From Neospora caninum Liverpool (lineage: Eukaryota > Apicomplexa > Conoidasida > Eucoccidiorida > Sarcocystidae): a stretch of DNA of 64,000 nt. This document shows, in pieces, positions 1 through 12,000 of the stretch (the stretch's first letter is position 1; each line of letters opens with the position of its first letter). Location: assembly GCF_000208865.1 (NCBI RefSeq), contig NC_018391.1, forward strand, positions 992,001-1,056,000. Reading direction: 5' to 3'. Both the position numbers and the translations under genes were made by a program. The notes beneath the pieces were generated by a model, which saw only the letters and a list, made by a program, of their open reading frames with translations, did not search any database and was not told the DNA's origin.

Positions 1-3000
1 CCTCGAGACCCTGGAGAAGCTGGTCTTCTGTGAACACCCACGTGCTCACCAAGTCCTTCAGTTTCTCTCTCCGCTCTTCTTGCACCTTTTCGGCGCCTGC
101 GCTTCTGCCTCCGACGCTCGCCTCGGCCCCGGCGTCGCCGGCGGCGTCTGCCGAGGAACAGGTCTCAGACGACGCAGAGGAAGAAGTTGATGGGCGAGGC
201 GATGTGGACGGCGGGAAGACGAGGCGGTCGGCCGTCAGCTGGCAGTTGAACCGCGTCTTCACGTGCTCCTGGATCTCCTTGAAGGGCGTTGCAGAGCACC
301 GGCTCTCGAGGCTGATGAAGGGCAAAATGTCGGGCGAGACAACGCGCACGCGAAGCTGAGCAGAAAAACGCAGAAAGGCGAAACCGTGGCGCAACCTCGA
401 ACGGCCACACGCACGCAAACGGTCAAAGACACCTCGAGCGAGAGCACGAGTCCCGCACGCCGCTGCGAAGACCCTCACGTGTGTACAGGCACGACACACA
501 TATGCTTATCTATACCGGGCGATATATATTGGTATATGCATATATTCTGTATAAATGTCTAAGTTTTAGGGTGAATGATTGGTGGATACGTGCAAAGAGA
601 GGTGGAGAGAGCCGGGAGGAGGACCCGTGATGCGTGGGGAGAAATCGGCGTGCGAAGGGCTGCATTCGAAGGCCGACCATTGAATGGACAAAACGCTCCA
701 CACAGAGGCAAACAGAAAGAAGAGGGGTGGCGTGGACATTTGGTTTTTGGATCCAGAAACGCATGCCTGCAAACGAAAGCAGATTTCCTTTTCTCTTCCG
801 CGCATCTCGCCGTTTGCCTTCTCTCTCCAGATTGGTCTTTCTTCTTCCCTCGACGTTTTCGCCCCCAGCTTTCGCGTCTTCTTCCTAGATTCCCTGTTGT
901 TGCTCTCTCGGCCTTCCCCGATGTGTCTCCTTTCCCCTGGCCTATTTACGGTCAGCTCACCTGTCGTTTCGCGACTGTATTCCAGGGAAGACGGACAATC
1001 AGTCTCGCCCAGGGAAAGGCTGCCGGGCCATCCTTTTGTTCGAGGACGTCTTCGACGAGATTGTTTTTCTGAAGGACTGCGAGGAAGCGGCTGAAAAGCT
1101 CGTTTTTCCTTTTCTTCACGCCCTCCAAAAGATCTTCTCGCCTCGCCGCTGACCAGTCGCATGCCGCGACCGTCTCCGGCGCGGCGCCGTTGGGTCCCGC
1201 GCTGTCTCCTCTTTCCGCCGATCGTCTCCTCTCGGCCGGCTGTCTCCGCTTAGGCCCTTCTCCATCTCCGCCGCCCTGGAGAGACAGAAGCGACGCAGGC
1301 GGCACAGGCAGAGGCTCCGGAAGCATCGAGAGAAAAACGTCTATCTCTCTCGGTCGATTTCCAGGGCGAGAAGCGGAGGACGCCGCCCGCGAAAAAAGGC
1401 CGCCGCCCACTGCGACGACAGGCGTCACCAAAACGCCCGGCCCTCGGCCCTCGCCACCTCGCTCTTCGTCCACCGACGCGCCATGCGCCCCGTGGTCAGC
1501 AGCCACATCAAACTGAGAAGACGAACTGGGTGAATGGGAGGCGTGGGGAGGGAGTGAGAAGCTGAGTGAATCGAAGGCGGAATCTCCGACAGCAGCGACG
1601 AGTTTCTTCTGCCACATGAGGAACTCGGTGGGGTGCATTGACGCCGTCAGCGCGGCCCCGTGCAGGACATTTGCTCGTAGTTGCGGCGTCCCAAAGAGCG
1701 CAAGAAGTGTAGCCGACGCCCCTTGCCTCGCGTCTTCTGTCTCGCCGGTATCTGCCTTCGTTGCTCGCCCCTTCTTCTCGCGCTTCCTGCTCGCCTTCGC
1801 AGCGGTATCGCTGCCCGCCTCCTCCCCGCTCCTTCCTGCCTCCGACTCTGCAATCGCCACGGCGAGGCTCAGGCGCAGCTCTTCCGGTGAGAGAATCCCG
1901 CACTGGTCTACGACGGTTTCTGCAGTTTTGCGGCCGACGCCGTCGATCTGCATGAGACTCGCAATCGCTTCAAGCCTCTTCTGCTGTCTCCGTTCGCGGA
2001 TCTCCGCGCACGTCCCAGTCTCGAGGGCCTCAAAGACCGCCTGGAGCGTGCTGGAGGCGAAGACTGGCCGCGGGGCCTGCGCGGCCGCGTCGGGCTCCAT
2101 TTTGAGCCGCTTCTCGGCGCCCTTAAAGGCGAGGCCTTTGAGGCGAAAGAGGACCAGAGCCTCGGGAAGCGACCGCACGGGGATCGCCGCCTCCTGCAGA
2201 ACTTGCGCGGCCTTCACGTACTGTTTGTGGCCGTGGAAGAGCGCGTCGGGCGTCTTCCCGTCTGCGGACAGAACGAGGGTCGGCGCGCCGGACGAGAAAG
2301 GCGCCGGCGAGAAGGGCACACTCGCGCCGCCAGAAGAGCCGCCGCCAGAAGGCTGCATGGATCTCAAGCGCTCGCAATCTGTCAGGCGATAATGCGCAAG
2401 GGTCAAGAGGACGGAGACAACGGGCCCGTTGGCGGCGACGACGCTCGGCCACGGCCGGAGTGGAGACAAGCTAGGGGAGTGTGGGGACGGCGAGGACGAG
2501 CTGAAGAAGAAAGAACAACCGCGAGAATCATGGGGGGGACTTCGCATATGGAGACGTGCGCAGCAGAGACAGTCGCAAGGGGATGGAGACGAGACAGGCA
2601 GACACGTCGACGAGCGGCGACTGAGGATGTGAGAGGAAAGACACACGAAGCGCGAGACGGAAGAGATGCATGGGGCAGCGCCACACACAGCCCGAAAGGA
2701 GGAAGAAAGCCACAGGACCGCGCGAGGGAAGCACAGGAGCCCCCGACGCAGAGAGCAAAGGGAACGAGCAGCGATCTACGCGAAGCCAGAGGCCGAGAAT
2801 GACAGGAAAGCGGGTGCGGTTGGGCGAGAACGGAAAGAGGCCTGTCATCCCTGTCCTTCTCCACGTCTTCCGCCTCTTTTGCTCTCTCTCTCTCGCCTTC
2901 ATCCGAAGGCTCTCGATTTCTCGTCCCTTTCTCTCCCTCGCGCGCGCTCCGAAGGGCGGTGCACGCGTCCCCCTTTACCCTCTCGCCCCAATTCCTCGGT

Positions 3001-5256
3001 TTTGTCTTACCTCTTCCCAAGGCTTTGCGCATGTGCATCTTCCGGCGTGGTTTGTTTGCTGCTCCGGCCCTCCTCGTTTACTTCTCCGGCCGCCTGCTTC
3101 TCAAAGGCTCTGACTTTCTCTTCGTGGCCGCAGCCCTTCAAGAACTCCGCCGGCAGAGAGGCCACCGTCTCGGCAACTTCTCTCTGCAAATCAGTGACTT
3201 CCTGGGCGGAAAGCGCCTGCCTGAGCGCAGCCATGCGCGCCTCTTCTTCCTCTCTCTTCTCGAGAGAGAACAACAGAGACGCCGGCGAAGACGCAGAGCT
3301 CGTCTCCTGGCCTGAGCCGGCGCCGCCCTTCCTTCCCCCCTGCACTGTCTCCCCCGAGGGTGCCCACTTCATCCAAGGTCGCCGAAACGAAGTCGAGGAC
3401 GGCGAAGAAGAAGGAGACTGCAAGCGAGAAGAAGACGAAGACGGAGACTGCAAGCGAGAAGAAGAAGAAGACGGAGACTGCAAGCGAGAAGAAGACGAAG
3501 ACGGAGACTGCAAGCGAGAAGAAGAGGAAGGCTGAAAGCGAGAAGACGGAGACGAAGGAGAAGCCCCAGCCGCGCCGAACGGGGACGGAGATGCCGGGGT
3601 CTTTGTGCGCCCGCCCTTCCCGGTTTCTCCGTTCGTCTTTTTCTGCGCGTTCAGAGACGTGGACGACGGCGCGAAGTTCGAACTCGGAAAGGTGATCGGG
3701 AACTGCTGGCCTGTGCCACTCTCGGCGCCTTTTCCCTGATTGGTCTTCTTCCATGGACTCCACGAATACGCGGACCGGCTTCCTCCTGTATAAGCCAATT
3801 TTTTCTCCCCGGTCTTCCGCCACTTGGCGCCTGCCGTTCCGTCTCCCAGGTCGCCCGTCTCTCCACTATCTACTCGCGGTCTCTCCTTGTCCCAAGGCAC
3901 GTTTGCGCTTGTAGCCTGCAGAGACGTCATCGGAGCCTTCCCCGAGTAACGCTCTCCTCCACTCCGGCTCCCCGAGAAACGCGGAAACTGGGCAGACGCG
4001 CCTTTCCCCCCTTCTTTACTTATCTGCCAACCCGCCGTTGCATGCGACTCCTCCGAGGGCGACGAAGCCTGCGAAAGCGGCGCGCCTCCACGCGGGGCCC
4101 TCTGGAGGCTCTCCTCGCTCTTGCCTGCGTCGCGCGTCTGCTCCTCCGAACCCTCTTTTCTCTCCGTCCTCGTCACCCTCGCAGGCAACCCCGCGTCTCG
4201 AGCCCAGCCTTTGGCATGCACACTCTCGGAAGACCGAAACTTGAGAGCGCGCCGCTCCTCAACGGGGAAGGATGATGAAGACGAAGGGGAGCGGAGAGCA
4301 GAGAGCCTGGGATCGGCCCGAGCCTTCTGCAGATAGACTTCTCCCGCAGGCTCTGTCTCCTTCGCGACTCCGGGCTGATCTCCCGAGGAAAAGAGAGCGG
4401 TCTCCCCGCTGGTCTCTCGCCTTCTCCGGTCGCCCCACTTCGACAGGCTCGCCAGCGGAGACGCCTGCGCGGCACAGCCTGCTTTCTCCCGGCCGCCGGA
4501 CGAGACTCTCCTCGACGACGACGCGGCCGAAAGAGAATAAGCTGTTCCTCGCCAGAGCCCCACCTCTGCAAAGTTCGACGACGCGCGCCAGGACACGCTC
4601 CAGGCGGCCGCGCGTCGTTCCGCCGTCTTGGGCGTCTCCTGTCTCCGTTCAGGACCCGAGTCACCTGCAGCCCCAGCGTCGCCAGAAACTGCAGGCGAAG
4701 TCGACTCTGGCGGAGAGGCACAGGAGCACTCGTGCCGAACCGCAGAGAGCAGCGAGGAAGAAAAGGACCACGCAGGGGGGCGAGAGCGAGGCGAATGAGA
4801 AGTAGGAGAGAGAGAGGGAACCGAAGACGCAGAGGAAGAGAAAGAGGAAGCGAAGAGTGAAGCAGGGAAAGGGGGCTGTAGAAGCGAAGAAGTGGAAGAG
4901 ACAGGGAGAGCAGAAAGAGAAGGTGAAAGGTGTGGAGTGGGCGGACGAGAGAAAGCGGAAGAAGGTGCCTGTGGCGAAGAGACAATCTTTTGAAGAGAGG
5001 ACGAGAGAGAAGGAGAGCATGGAAATGCAGACGGACAAAAGCAAGACTGAGGGCGACGCGCACAAGGAGGAATGATGGGTTTGTCAGAGATGGGTCGGTT
5101 CTTGGGAAGCCAGGAGCGCGCGCTCGTCGTCCGTCGAGGCCGAGGAAAAGGGGGACAAACGAGGGCGGCGGGAGGGGAAGAACGAGGCCAGCAGGGTGTG
5201 CTGGCATGCGCCTGTTTCAACACTGTCGAGAACGGCGCTTTCCGTAAAGGATCCAT
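1..5256 (-). CDS. DNA polymerase beta-like (family X) protein with long N-terminal extension, 3' end outside window
   Basis: Model: exons 5256-3011, 2500-961 and 355-<1. Donors are GTAAGA at 3010 and GTGAGC at 960; acceptors follow pyrimidine runs at 2501 and 356. Phases agree (2 then 0), giving 1,262 codons before the last exon. Residues 1-~765 are low-complexity Ser/Arg/Pro. From ~771 the order matches DNA polymerase beta: an 8-kDa-domain helix (NGPVVSVLLTLAHY), the HKQYVKAAQVL helix, a first helix-hairpin-helix KGLAFKGAEKRL (~872) whose two Lys align with Pol beta K68 and K72, a second one, IDGVGRKTAE (~932), then a palm-like region with REIDVFL (~1134). The last exon aligns to the rest of palm and thumb. 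In Pol beta the metal-binding residues are D190, D192 and D256; here they read E, D and R. Base-excision-repair lyase activity is therefore more likely than polymerase activity (inference). The start chosen is MDPLRK at 5256; a longer ORF reaches 5769 but its hydrophobic start looks like pyrimidine-rich leader. Confidence 0.8.
356..960 (-). other. Intron 2 of the polymerase X-like gene, with AT-rich microsatellite
   Basis: This 605-base stretch separates the exon ending with codon Gln (donor GTGAGC) from the exon opening with CTTCGCGTG after a good pyrimidine tract. It holds an AT-rich, partly alternating TA/TG run near 500-555. Open frames seen here on both strands are low-complexity and match nothing recognised. 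Confidence 0.7.
3412..3534. repeat. 30-bp tandem repeat, about four copies, coding
   Basis: A 30-base unit (ggagactgcaagcgagaaga plus a gaagac-type end) repeats about four times. On the minus strand, inside the N-terminal extension of the polymerase X-like gene, it codes for a decapeptide of the form SPSSSSSRLQ. Copies differ by a few silent or conservative changes. It is a coding minisatellite, probably length-variable between strains. Confidence 0.85.
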
Positions 5257-8200
5257 CTTGCCTTCTTCGCCTCTCCGAGGACGCGGCCTCCACCGAACCG
5301 CGCTGAGAGATGAATGCAACTGTGGGGCGCGTTCAAGAGACAAAGACGTCCAGAGTTTTCGTCGTGTCTCCGAACCGCGCACGGACGCAGACGGTCGCTG
5401 CGCAAGGCAAGAAGACGGTACTGGAGACAAAGGCGAGAAAGGAGAAGGAGAGAACCAGCAGCACAAAGACCGGAGAGGAGAAGAACGCGAAGGAAACTGA
5501 CAGTAAGGAGAGAAGGGCGAGACGGAGCGAGCGAGAGATCGGGAGAAGGAAGAAGCTGTAGAGTCTCTGGAAACAGGAGCGAAAGCTGCAACGACGCGAG
5601 GGAGTGGGGAGTGAGAGAGAGGAACGGAGAGAATCCAATGCAGTGCCAGGACTGTTCCAGTCAAGAAACAGCTGCTGCGGCTCCAGACAAAGAGAGAAGG
5701 CGACAGGGGGCCCAGCTGGAGGCAGGCAGAGAGGCAGACGAAGAGCAGATACACACAAAGGAATCGCATCTACGTGGAGAGAGGAGGAGGAACTGGGCGA
5801 AAACCGGCGCAGGAATGGAGAAAAAAGACGGCGGAAACCGATTTCCTCCTCAGAGACAAGAACCACCAAAGACTACCAATGCATATACATATACATGTAT
5901 ATACATATATACAGGAGGTCTAGGTAGGCCAGGTGTACACGTAGTCAAACAACAAACGCGGGTATGTCGACGAGTACACGCATGTTTTCTCTCAACGCAT
6001 TTCGTCGACACAAGCTGCCGCGAGTCCCCCCCCCCTTTGCGACAGTCAGCGCAGAGAGATGTGATTTTTGGTTTATAGAAATCATCTTTCTAGAAGCCGA
6101 AGACGAGCATCCGGTCTTCGTTGATGCCAGGAGTCCGCGCAGCGAAGAAACAGTCTCATGCAGCTTCAACTGAGCCCGAGTCGCAGCAGGTGCGCCCACT
6201 TGTGTGTACGAGAGCGAGAGGCTGGTGGCTGTTTGCGCCCTGGGATGGCGAGGAAGAAAAGCGGGAAGTCCCGGGAAATGCTCACAAAAAAAAGTGGCAG
6301 GGAAGGACTCAGGCAGGAAAGGATGCAGCGCGTTTTCCGCGGGTTTGAGTTCCAGGCGAGCGTGGACCGCCTCGGTGCTGAGCGGCTGAATTCCTAGAAT
6401 CAGCGGGCTGCCTGGAAGACGGGTGCCGGCGGAGAGAGACGTGTTTTCGAACTAGACACGCGGGAACCTCGTTCTCACACACAAACGGCAGAACAGAGAA
6501 ACCGGCGAAAGCGAAGGCTCGCGAATGCTGCGCCAGTGCAAGGCCTTCTCCGCCCTCTCCCGTGCGCGCCAGCAGACACGCACGCCTGTCAGAGCGACGC
6601 GCGACAAACAGATGGCGAGGAGGTTCGAAAGACGAAAGGCACGTCGTCTGGTTTTTTTTTCGGGCCGACTCGCCGTGTCTTGGTCAGAGGGGTGACCTCT
6701 CGCAAAGCGCACCGGGGGAAAGCGCTCCCTCTCCAAGCCCCGGAGCGACGTGTCCTCTCACTGGATTCCCCGGTGTCCCATTTCTCAGGAAAGGTGCGGA
6801 ACGCCACGCCCTGTTTCCGGCGAAAACAGTTCTCTTCTCAGGCAAAGAAAAGCACGTGGTACGAGGGCGCTTAATTTCAGTGGGCGGCAACACGCCGTCT
6901 ACACCGACACACACATCCAGCACACTGGCGTTTGCTGTTCGGAAACGCGGGGCGAAAGACAGTGGCTTTCCAGTGTATAGACAGTCCAGATATCGACGCA
7001 AATCCACAAAGAATGCAATCGAGTGCGCCCGTGCACATCTACAGATAGATGCAGTTGTGTGTGTGAACGCGAAACTCTTCGCTTTTTCTCGGCCTTCCTG
7101 CGCATGTGTGTGACCTGCGGTCCGAGCTGCCTTCGTACCGCGTCGGCTTGCGTGACTTCGCGCCGATTTTTGAAAGTGCGTCGCAGTGACGTGGCGGGCA
7201 CCGCCTGGAAAGAAAACTCCAAACTCGACGCTCTCCGAGACGGCACAAAAGCGAGAGACCTCTCTTCGGTCGCAGCCTCTTTCTCCAAGATAGATCCTTT
7301 CTGCTGGTGGCTGAAAGCAAACGTGCCGTATATCGTGCTAGTCGTCCCCGCCATATCTGGGCGCTGGCTGGCCAGCCTCAAACTTCAGGGCACCCTGTTT
7401 CGCGGTGAAGGCGGGGGGAAACGAAAACATCAACGCGCTCGCCGAACCCCCCTCGTCGCCGCTTCTGTCGCCGATGCAGCTGTACGGGACTCGCTTAGAA
7501 CCGGATGCAACACAGCGAGAAAAAACGCCGCGTGTCTCGCGAACGTGGAACGCCTCTTTGCGGGCTCCACGGGCGCAGCCTGGGTCGAGCCGGATAAACT
7601 CCATACCCTTTCTCTCCGGTTTTCCTCTCTTCGCTGGGGCTCCGAAATGCGCCGGTTCCGAAGAACAGGCGGAGGAACGTCTCAGCGTCGATTAGTCCCC
7701 TGTTTTATTGTCGTCGGCTAAACCCGACGCACAGATAAGGCCTTCGGAGAATTCCTCGGATCGCTCACGCCTTCGCGTCTCCATAGGCGGCGTGAACGGA
7801 CAGCAGCCTTCTCTTTCGTCGGCCTTGCCTGTGCCAGACACAAGGAAGCGTCTCGATGGTCGGGGGAAGCGAACTCCCTTGCAACTCCTGTCTCAGAAGC
7901 CCGAGAGACGGACGGGAAGGCCTTGAAGGGTCAGCAGAGTGAGTCTCTCTTGCGCGCTGTCCTTTCCACCTTGCGTACTCTCTCGGAGATCACGTGAAAA
8001 GCCGACACTTCGAGCAGAAGAGAACTGCGTGTTTCGGCCTCGTCTGGCTTTCTCTGGCTCGTGCTCGCGTCTTTTTCCGGCGCAGAACAGGGGTCACCCT
8101 CGGACTTGCCGGCCGAGCGAAAAAAGTGGAAAGACGAAAACTCGAAGGACACGAGGACGAACAAGAGGGAAGACAAAAGAAGCACTCTCCACGGACAAGA

Positions 8201-9002
8201 AGGTGAGCCTTTCGTTTCCCGCGGCTGCGGCGTCTCCAGCGTCTCCAGCGTCTCGTCTGAGGCCCAGCTGGGCTGCAACGTCGCTGGAGAGAGCGGCGAA
8301 AAGGAACAGCGGCGCCGCATCGGCAGCTGCTCAGCGCGGCCTGACAAGACGAAACCTCTCTTGAAATGCAGAAACGAATCGACAAAAGGGACGAAAGCAG
8401 GGCGCGTCGCTCCCCTCGCCTCGTCAGTCGGCGTTCGCCTCCAGCAGCCAAACCCGTTCTATCGGGGGGCAGCGAGGAAAGAAACGACAGACTTTTTTTG
8501 GCGACTTTTACGAGAAAGCGGTCTTCTTTCGCATCTTTGCGGAGTGAAACGCGACCCGTGCGGCGACCTCCAGGGGCGCAAGTCTCTCTTCGTCGTGGTA
8601 TACTGGAGAGAGCAGCAGGTTGCCTCCTTCTCATTTCGTGGTGTAGGAAAGAAGGATTTTCTGTCGTCCTTCCCTCTGTCCATTCCTTCCGCCTTCATTC
8701 TTCGGCTTCTCGTCACGCATGTTGCCTCTCTGCTTGCTTGCCGTGAATCGACCTTTCGGTTTGCTTCCCACTCTTCCTGCGCCATCTAGCTCTTCGACCG
8801 CTATCTCGGCATCTTCTCTTCATGTTCGTGTCGGGCGTTTTGTCCAATGGTTTCTTGCTTTCGCGTCTCCGTTCTTTCGCCGATTCTGCTATGCCAAGCC
8901 GTGAAAGACTCGTGAGGACGGCGTCCCTTGACTCCTCGGTTTCCTCTCGACTGGAGACAATGCGGCCCTGTCTTTTCGTCTCGCCTTCGTGAGCCGACCG
9001 CG
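5257..9002. promoter_or_regulatory. Divergent intergenic region (5'UTRs and promoters) with TA/CA microsatellite
   Basis: 3.7 kb lie between the start codons of the minus-strand polymerase X-like gene and the plus-strand F-box/TBC gene, so both promoters and long 5'UTRs must be here. I see no recognisable protein; the open frames are Ser/Arg-rich shadows. An alternating catata/tacata microsatellite lies at about 5877-5915. Apicomplexan promoters generally lack a TATA box, and none stands out. Confidence 0.6.
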
Positions 9003-12000
9003 ATGGGCGCTGAAGAGGCACGGACGCGGTCGCACGGGGAGACACCTGCGCCGGTGGCGGCCCGGGACCTGCGAAGAGAGTCGGAGACACTCCTCTGGGG
9101 TGGGGCGAGAGGCGAAAAGCAGGACCAAAGTGGAGAGAGACGGGAGGCGAACGCTGTCGCAGGCTGTGATTCTCTTTCTGCGGGCTTTCGCAGTGCGGAA
9201 ACGAGCGACAGACAGCTGTCGGAATCCTTGTGGAGGCAGACGGTCTCTGCTGCGTCTCCTGCCTACGGCACAGCCACAGCATGTCGGTCTTTGCATTTCT
9301 CTCGCGCTTCTGGTGTCGCGTCTTCTCTGCTGCACACCGCGGCATCGGCGAAACGTGGAGACAATCTCGGCCAGAAAACGGAGAACCCTTCCCTTTCACT
9401 TCCGCGTCCGCGTCCACATTCGTCTCTCTATGCATCTGCCGCGCCCTCCGACTTCTCTCTTCCGTCACCAAGTTCTCATTCGCATCAGAATCTAGGTTCT
9501 CACGGGCTCGGCGCCCCGCCTCCCCTGACTTCTCCACCTGCTGCAGAGAGAGCGAGGAGGGCTCTTCCTGTCTGTCTTTGCAACTCCCGTGTCTCCACCA
9601 ACACCGGCTCGGGCGGCGCCACGCGAGCGCCCGCTGTCTCTCGTGAGGGGGACGGAAGTGTCTTCGGGTCACCTAAGAGAAGGCAAACTGATGAGGAAGC
9701 GCACAGACGGGACGCACGAGGCGCGGCTCCGACATCCAGTGTCTCTCTCCATGGCGGTGCCTTCTCTGCTTCAAGCGTCGGCGCCTCTGCGCCTCTTTCG
9801 TGCCCCACTGCTTCGGTATCTCTTGCTTCGCCTTTCTGCGATTCTTCCCCCTCTTCCTGTTCTTCCTCGTTTTCTCCGTCTTCATCATCGTCGTCCTCTT
9901 CAACGTTAAGTCGTCTAGAAAGTCTCCCGCCTTCGGTTCTTCGTTTTCTTTCTTGTCATTTCCTCTCTCTCTTTGACGCCGCCCGCCTCGCTCGCTGCAG
10001 CCGCACCCTTCTCCTCGCGGCTCAGTCCCAGTGTTGGATGCGTCATCATCTCAAAGCAGGGGCAATCCATTCGCTCTATATGTGCTGTCATCGCTCTTCG
10101 TCTTCCTCCTCCTCTTCCGCTTCCTGCTCTCCAAATTCTTCGTCTTCGACTTCTTCCTCTTCGACTTCTTCCTCTTTGGCTTCTTCCTGTTCACGCTCTC
10201 CTTCCGTCTCTTCAGCGTCGTCTGCTTCCTCTTCTTTCGCATCTGTACCGTCTGTGGTGGAGCCTCCACACGGCCGACGCCCAGGAGCGTCCGTCTCCGA
10301 GGCCTTACGCCCACGAGAGAGGCCAGGAGACACGCATCCACAGAGTCTCTCTTCACCTTCCTCCGCAGACGCGTGCCCGGGTGAAAGCTGTGCGTGTTGC
10401 GGCGAAGGCGCGCTCTACGGAGGAGACAAGGCGACGCGCCGCCTCAGGCGCCGCGCTTGGCTTCTCGCGCAAGGTCGCCTCGACCGCCTGGGGCTCCAAA
10501 TCGCTCGCGAGCTCCAGTGGGAGAGCGCCTTGGGCCGCGCGCCTGCGGGCCGTTTTTCGGTGTCTCCGACGGGCCCTCCTGCCTGGACGCAGGAAGAAGG
10601 GCCTCGCCGCGACCGCGGTCGGACCCGTCCAGCGCCACGGGCGAGAGACGCGGCGGAAGCGGCAGAAGCGGCGGAAGCGGCGGAAGGCTGGAGACAGGAA
10701 CGAGGCGAAAGACCCGACAGCTGCCAAGCAAAAGAAGGAAAAGAAGACAGGGCGGAGGCGGAAGCCGAGGAAGCGTGGCGAGAGGACAGAGACTGTGGAG
10801 TGGGGGAGCGAGACTCCAGTTGTCGACGGCATCGCCACGAAGAAGGTGGAGACTTAGCGGAGAGCGTGGCTGCGTCAGCATGGGGGAACCGGGGGACGGT
10901 GGGGAAAGAGAGAACAGGGAGCGCGCAAAGAGCCGGTGGCGCCCAAGGAATCGACGACGATTCCGCAAGGGCTGCGGCTCGACAGGCAGTCGCGGCTCTG
11001 TACCCGAGGCCTTTTATGCCGGATGTTCATTTCGATCTCAGCCGGCCGCTCTCGAGTTCCAGAAGAAACGAATTGAAGTCGCTCTCTTCACAGCGACAGG
11101 GGCCTGCGCCTCGCTTTTCCTCGTTTGTTGCTTGGACGTCGGACGGTCCCGTTCCAGACAGCAAAGAGGACGAGCTCGGCGCGTTGCTGCCTGGGGAAGA
11201 GGAAGAAGACGAAGCACTGCCCTGGCCGTGTCAGGAGATCTTTGCGTTTCTTCTCGAGTGTCGCCTCGATGACGCTCGAGCCGACGAAATTCGCCGAGAT
11301 GTCCCGCGCACGTTTCCCCGCCATCCCTAGTGAGTGCCGACACCCTCATCCAGAAAGAAAGCTGCAAATAACACAAAGCTGTCTCCTACCGTCGGGATTG
11401 CGACTCCGTCAAATCGAAAGTATCGTCCCACTGCATGCACTTTGCAGAAAGCCTAAACCCCTTTCCACAGCACATAAATAGATCAATACGTGTGTGTGTA
11501 TGTTGGGTGTGCATTCACATGCATGTGCATATACATCTTTATTTATGCCTCGTCATTCATTTGTTTTTTGTTGGTTTTGTGCATCGGTATCTTTCGCAGA
11601 AAGCGAGTTGGTGTACAGACAGTGCAGGCTTCAGTTGCACGTATCGGTTTCTGTGACGGCTGTCCCGTTGTTGCTGTCCATTTGCTGGCATGTCGTGTGG
11701 TTGCCTCGGTGGCGCGGCCGTGCGTCTCTGGGCCTTTTTGAATTCCCGAACGTCGCGTCTGTCTGCTCGGGCCGCCTGCTCAGTTTTCGGCGGAAACAGG
11801 GACGAGCGAAGCTCCACGCGATTCTTCACGCCTACGCCTGCCTATGTCCTTCCACCGGATACTGCCAAGGCAAGCGAACTCGAATTGCAAAGACTCGCCC
11901 CTTCGCTCGACAAATTCTGTGCTCTGTGGAAGACGCACGTGCCGATCAGTTGCTTCCGCAGTTCCGTGTCGCTGCGAGAACAAATCCACGTCTCTCCCCA

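Noticed and set aside
2666..3535. 289-codon plus frame with DGDCKREEDE repeats
   Set aside because: It is the antisense of the coding 30-bp repeat in the polymerase X-like gene; no start context or domain.
5257..5769. Hydrophobic N-terminus (MRFLCVYLLFVCLSACLQL) as a signal peptide of the polymerase X-like protein
   Set aside because: A nuclear repair-type protein would not be expected to be secreted, and the sequence matches pyrimidine-rich leader. MDPLRK at 5256 is preferred, though the long start is not disproved.
7023..8790. Arg/Ser-rich frames (232 and 242 codons) upstream of the F-box/TBC gene
   Set aside because: No family resemblance, no consistent splice links, and overlap by similar frames on both strands; treated as 5'UTR or promoter sequence.
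10353..11272. Arg-rich open frames overlapping the end of F-box/TBC exon 1
   Set aside because: They run antisense or in another frame to a domain-bearing exon and show only GC-rich composition.
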